Part shown: piece after piece, positions 60,811 through 64,000 of the stretch
How positions within the stretch are numbered: position 1 is the first letter of the stretch
Layout: each line of letters starts with the position of its first letter
Assembly (NCBI GenBank): GCA_944385055.1
Contig: CALWVT010000001.1
Location: 434,001-498,000, forward strand
From: an uncultured Clostridia bacterium
Lineage (GTDB): Bacteria > Bacillota > Clostridia > Oscillospirales > Acutalibacteraceae
DNA: 64,000 nt
Direction: 5' to 3'
Notes under the pieces: model-generated
The model's input: the letters and a program-made list of their open reading frames with translations, nothing else
Told to the model about the DNA's origin: nothing
The model's database searches: none
Translations under genes and position numbers: made by a program

Positions 60811-63800
60811 TCAAACGAAATTTAAGAATGTGTTGACACGTGTAATATCGACAACGCTCAGCTGGGTCGTCTGGGCGTTTTGCGCACACGTCAGGAAGGC
60901 GTTTGCCGTATCCAAAGAAGTCAGGCACGTGACGCCGCATTCTACCGCCGTGCGGCGAATCGTCAGTCCATCACGACTGTGCGACGCCGTCTGGCTCGGC
61001 GTATTGATGACAAGATTGATTTTCCCTTCGGTGATCAGCGAAACCGTGTCGCGTTCGCCCTGCCCCAATTTGCTGACGCGGATTGTAGGAATATCATGCG
61101 CATTCAGATAATCGCTTGTGCCGGCAGTCGCATAAATGGTCCAGCCCAAATCGTATAATCCCTTGACAATCGGCAGGACTTCCGCTTTGTCGCTGTTCTT
61201 GACCGTGACGACGACCCGGCCGTGTTGGATCATGTGAACGCCCGCACCGTAGAACGCCTTTAAGAGCGCTTCGTCGTAGGTGCGCGCAATGCCCAGCACT
61301 TCGCCGGTTGACTTCATTTCCGGGCCAAGGTTTGTATCGGCTCCCGTGATCTTCTCAAATGAAAAGACCGGCATTTTAATGGCAATGTAGTCACGCGGTT
61401 TCTGTAAGCCGTAAGAGTAGCCAAGCTCCGGCAGTGTCTTCCCAAAGAACGTGTTAACTGCGAGCGGAACGATCGGGATGCCGGTTACCTTGCTGATATA
61501 CGGCACGGTGCGCGAAGAACGCGGATTGGCTTCGATGATATAGACCACATCGTCCTTGACGATAAACTGGATGTTCAAAAGGCCTTTGACCTTCAGCGCT
61601 TTGGCCAGCTTGCGCGTATAATCGACAATCGTCTCCTGTGCCTCTTCGGAAAGGCTGATGGCCGGATACACCGAGATGCTGTCGCCCGAGTGGATGCCTG
61701 CGCGCTCCACATGCTGCATGATGCCGGGGACGACCGTGTCGATGCCGTCGCACACGGCGTCCACCTCGACTTCGGTGCCCATAATATACTTATCGACCAA
61801 AATCGGGTGCTCCTGCGCAATCCGGTTGATAATGCCGATCTGATTGACGATATCCTGATCCTCATAGGCAATCTGCATGCCCTGTCCGCCAAGGACGTAG
61901 CTCGGGCGCACCAGGACCGGGTACCCCAATTCGTGGGCAGCGGCGATGGCTTCGTCGCACGTAAAGACGGTGCGGCCCGCAGCGCGCGGAATCTGGCAGG
62001 CATTTAAGATTTCGTCGAAACGTTCCCGGTCTTCCGCAAGGTCGATGCTGTCGCTGGAAGTGCCTAAGACCGGCACACCCATCTTTTCAATGGCAGCGGC
62101 CAATTTGATGGCGGTCTGGCCGCCAAACTGGCAGACAGCGCCGTCCGGCTTTTCCAGTTCAATCACATGGCGGACATCTTCCGGCGTAAGCGGCTCAAAG
62201 TAAAGCTTGTCCGCAATATCAAAGTCCGTGGAAACCGTTTCGGGGTTGTTATTCATGATAATGGTCTCATACCCCAAGTCGCGAAGCGCCCAAACGCTGT
62301 GTACGGAGCAGAAGTCAAATTCAATGCCCTGTCCAATGCGGATCGGCCCCGAACCAATGACCAGCACTTTCTTGCGGTCCGATTTGGCGACGGACTCGTT
62401 TTCCTCTCCATACGTAGAGTAATAGTACGGCGTCTCCGCCTCAAACTCCGCTGCGCATGTATCGACCATTTTGTAGACCGGATGGATGTCCCATTCGTTT
62501 TGCAGCGAGACAAGTTCTTCCACACTTTGGCCGGTCAGTTCCGAGATTGTGCTGTCAAGGAATCCGAATTCTTTTGCTTGATAAAGCAGCGCTTTTGTCA
62601 AGGGGCCCTTCTCGAGCGCCTTTTCCACCTCAACGATTGCGGAAATCTTGCCCAAAAACCACAGATCAATTTTGGTAATAGAATGGATTTCCTCAGCGGA
62701 GATGCCGCGGCGCAGCGCCTCTGCACATCTCCAAAGACGGCGGTCATCGACATTATGAAGACCTTCACGCAGGTCCTCATCCGAGAGGGCCTGCATATTG
62801 GGATCACGCAGGCTGTAAAGGTTCTGCTCCAGGCAGCGCACCGCTTTCATTAGGGCAGTCTCAAAGCGCGGCGCAATCCCCATCACTTCGCCGGTTGCTT
62901 TCATCTGCGTGCCGAGCGTATGTGCCGAACCGACAAACTTGTCAAACGGCCATTTGGGAATCTTGACGACGCAGTAATCGAGCGTCGGTTCAAAGCAGGC
63001 AAACGTCTTTTTCGTAATTGCGTTTTGAATTTCGTCGAGCGTATACCCCAAAGCGATCTTGCTGGCCACTTTTGCAATCGGATAACCGGTCGCTTTGCTG
63101 GCCAACGCCGACGAACGGCTGACGCGGGGATTGACCTCAATGACACAGTATTCAAAGCTGTCCGGGTTCAGCGCAAACTGCACATTGCAGCCGCCTTCCA
63201 CGCCGAGCTCCGTGATGATATCGAGCGCAGCCGTGCGCAGCATCTGTGTCTCTTTATCGGCAAGCGTTTGGCAGGGTGCGACAACGATGGAATCGCCCGT
63301 ATGCACACCAACGGGATCGAAATTTTCCATGTTGCAGACCGTAATGCAGTTGCCGTTGTGGTCGCGCATGACTTCATACTCAATCTCTTTCCACCCGGCG
63401 ATCGAGCGTTCAATCAACACTTGGTGCACACGGCTGCGCTGCAAGCCGATTTCCGCAATTTCTTCGAGCTCGTGGCGGTCGTTCGCAATACCGCCGCCGC
63501 TGCCGCCCAGCGTGTAAGCGGGACGCACCACAACCGGATACCCGATGCGGTCTGCTATTTTGAAGCACGTTTCCAGGTCCTCGGCCACTTCACTGTCCGC
63601 GCAGGGCTGGTCAATGCGCTCCATGGCCTCCTTGAAGAGCTCCCGGTCCTCTGCCATGCGGATGGTGTCGGCGCTCGTGCCAATCATCTCCACATTGTGT
63701 TCTTTCAAAAAGCCGCTCTCTTCGAGCTCGACGGCGAGGTTTAAGGCGTTCTGGCCGCCCAGTGTCGGCAAGATGCTGTCTGGTTTTTCCTTGATGATAA

Positions 63801-64000
63801 CCTTTTTGACCGTCTCGACCGTCAGGGGCTCGATGTAAACCTTATCGGCAATCTGCTTATCCGTCATGATGGTTGCGGGGTTTGAGTTAATCAGGATGAC
63901 TTCTACGCCCTCTTCACGGATTGCGCGGCACGCTTGGGTGCCGGCATAGTCGAATTCTGCTGCCTGGCCGATGATAATGGGGCCGGAGCCAATGATAATG
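60811..64000 (-). CDS. carB: Carbamoyl-phosphate synthase large subunit (N-terminus outside window)
   Basis: Makes carbamoyl phosphate for pyrimidine and arginine synthesis. The frame stays open to base 64000, where it reads the N-terminal IIIGSGPIIIGQAAEFDYAG, so only the first few residues are missing. Both ATP-grasp halves are seen (second half starts VLVIGSGPIRIGQGIEF), and the C-terminal regulatory domain has LVINTPSQ and TAVECGVTCLTSLDTANAF. The product would be about 1,070 residues, as usual. carA should lie just beyond the window. It heads the purine genes here, which mixes pyrimidine and purine functions on one strand. Confidence 0.97.
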   Translation of the reverse strand, partial: IIIGSGPIIIGQAAEFDYAGTQACRAIREEGVEVILINSNPATIMTDKQIADKVYIEPLTVETVKKVIIKEKPDSILPTLGGQNALNLAVELEESGFLKEHNVEMIGTSADTIRMAEDRELFKEAMERIDQPCADSEVAEDLETCFKIADRIGYPVVVRPAYTLGGSGGGIANDRHELEEIAEIGLQRSRVHQVLIERSIAGWKEIEYEVMRDHNGNCITVCNMENFDPVGVHTGDSIVVAPCQTLADKETQMLRTAALDIITELGVEGGCNVQFALNPDSFEYCVIEVNPRVSRSSALASKATGYPIAKVASKIALGYTLDEIQNAITKKTFACFEPTLDYCVVKIPKWPFDKFVGSAHTLGTQMKATGEVMGIAPRFETALMKAVRCLEQNLYSLRDPNMQALSDEDLREGLHNVDDRRLWRCAEALRRGISAEEIHSITKIDLWFLGKISAIVEVEKALEKGPLTKALLYQAKEFGFLDSTISELTGQSVEELVSLQNEWDIHPVYKMVDTCAAEFEAETPYYYSTYGEENESVAKSDRKKVLVIGSGPIRIGQGIEFDFCSVHSVWALRDLGYETIIMNNNPETVSTDFDIADKLYFEPLTPEDVRHVIELEKPDGAVCQFGGQTAIKLAAAIEKMGVPVLGTSSDSIDLAEDRERFDEILNACQIPRAAGRTVFTCDEAIAAAHELGYPVLVRPSYVLGGQGMQIAYEDQDIVNQIGIINRIAQEHPILVDKYIMGTEVEVDAVCDGIDTVVPGIMQHVERAGIHSGDSISVYPAISLSEEAQETIVDYTRKLAKALKVKGLLNIQFIVKDDVVYIIEANPRSSRTVPYISKVTGIPIVPLAVNTFFGKTLPELGYSYGLQKPRDYIAIKMPVFSFEKITGADTNLGPEMKSTGEVLGIARTYDEALLKAFYGAGVHMIQHGRVVVTVKNSDKAEVLPIVKGLYDLGWTIYATAGTSDYLNAHDIPTIRVSKLGQGERDTVSLITEGKINLVINTPSQTASHSRDGLTIRRTAVECGVTCLTSLDTANAFLTCAQNAQTTQLSVVDITRVNTFLNFV

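Noticed and set aside
62920..63744. A 274-codon plus-strand frame opposite carB
   Set aside because: carB covers the same bases with clear family motifs; the frame has no ribosome site and a composition typical of antisense shadows.
1..64000. tRNA, rRNA, CRISPR array, prophage or insertion sequence
   Set aside because: I saw no cloverleaf, no regularly spaced repeats, and no transposase, integrase or phage structural gene. A computed scan (tRNAscan-SE, Infernal, CRISPR finder) could overturn this.

Overview
The window looks like a chromosomal segment of a spore-forming, anaerobic member of the class Clostridia, probably of the Ruminococcaceae/Oscillospiraceae group. The evidence is a sigma-G gene, a gerA-type germination operon, a YlmC/YmxH-type sporulation protein, an Rnf complex, sodium-pump decarboxylase subunits, ThyX in place of ThyA, anaerobic-type CbiK and two tRNA-sensing T-box leaders. 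It is gene-dense housekeeping DNA. I see no prophage, insertion sequence, CRISPR array, rRNA or tRNA gene.

Layout. 1-2205: end of an rnf operon, with rnfE and a single reading frame joining RnfA to RnfB. 2226-7188: SOS-type uvrB-uvrA operon. 7216-9345: a degraded MazG-like gene, cbiK and radC. 9394-16388: RluA-type pseudouridine synthase, an unknown membrane protein, a YgiQ radical SAM protein, a YdcZ transporter, a phosphoesterase, a C26 amidase and YlmC. 16455-18844: a C39-like exported protein, ppa, and sigG behind a sigma-F-like promoter. 18848-26292: a DUF6056-like membrane protein with cca, a GH13 enzyme, a CmpB-type membrane protein, UPF0340 and a flippase.

26325-33471: two back-to-back T-box units. 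The first is a Trp-type leader driving a tryptophan-type ABC importer (substrate-binding protein, permease, ATPase). The second is an Ala-type leader driving an M42 aminopeptidase and alaS. 33468-40296: a long leftward run of thyX, tmk, a DJ-1 protein, 5-formyl-THF cyclo-ligase, mltG, trhP (U32) and a class B PBP, linking thymidylate/folate metabolism with tRNA modification and the cell wall. 40452-46479: a Cys-rich protein of unknown role, pcrA, decarboxylase beta and gamma subunits without an alpha subunit, and a divergent AraC regulator.

46403-50049: gerAA-gerAB-gerAC. 50147-53782: an ArsR regulator, two flavin reductases with an NTF2-like protein divergent from an HxlR regulator, a NUDIX hydrolase and a DUF3795 protein. 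53988-64000: a leftward nucleotide cluster carB-purC-purF-purB-purA-guaA, with carB running off the window.

Most striking observations: the RnfA-RnfB fusion; the paired Trp and Ala T-boxes, one of which governs an aminopeptidase together with alaS; a sigma-F-like promoter on sigG; a near-consensus SOS box on uvrBA; a MazG-like gene broken at an A7 run; and a hairpin that pairs with the ribosome site of the PBP gene. I did not find a clearly new multigene system. All promoter, terminator and T-box assignments are by eye.
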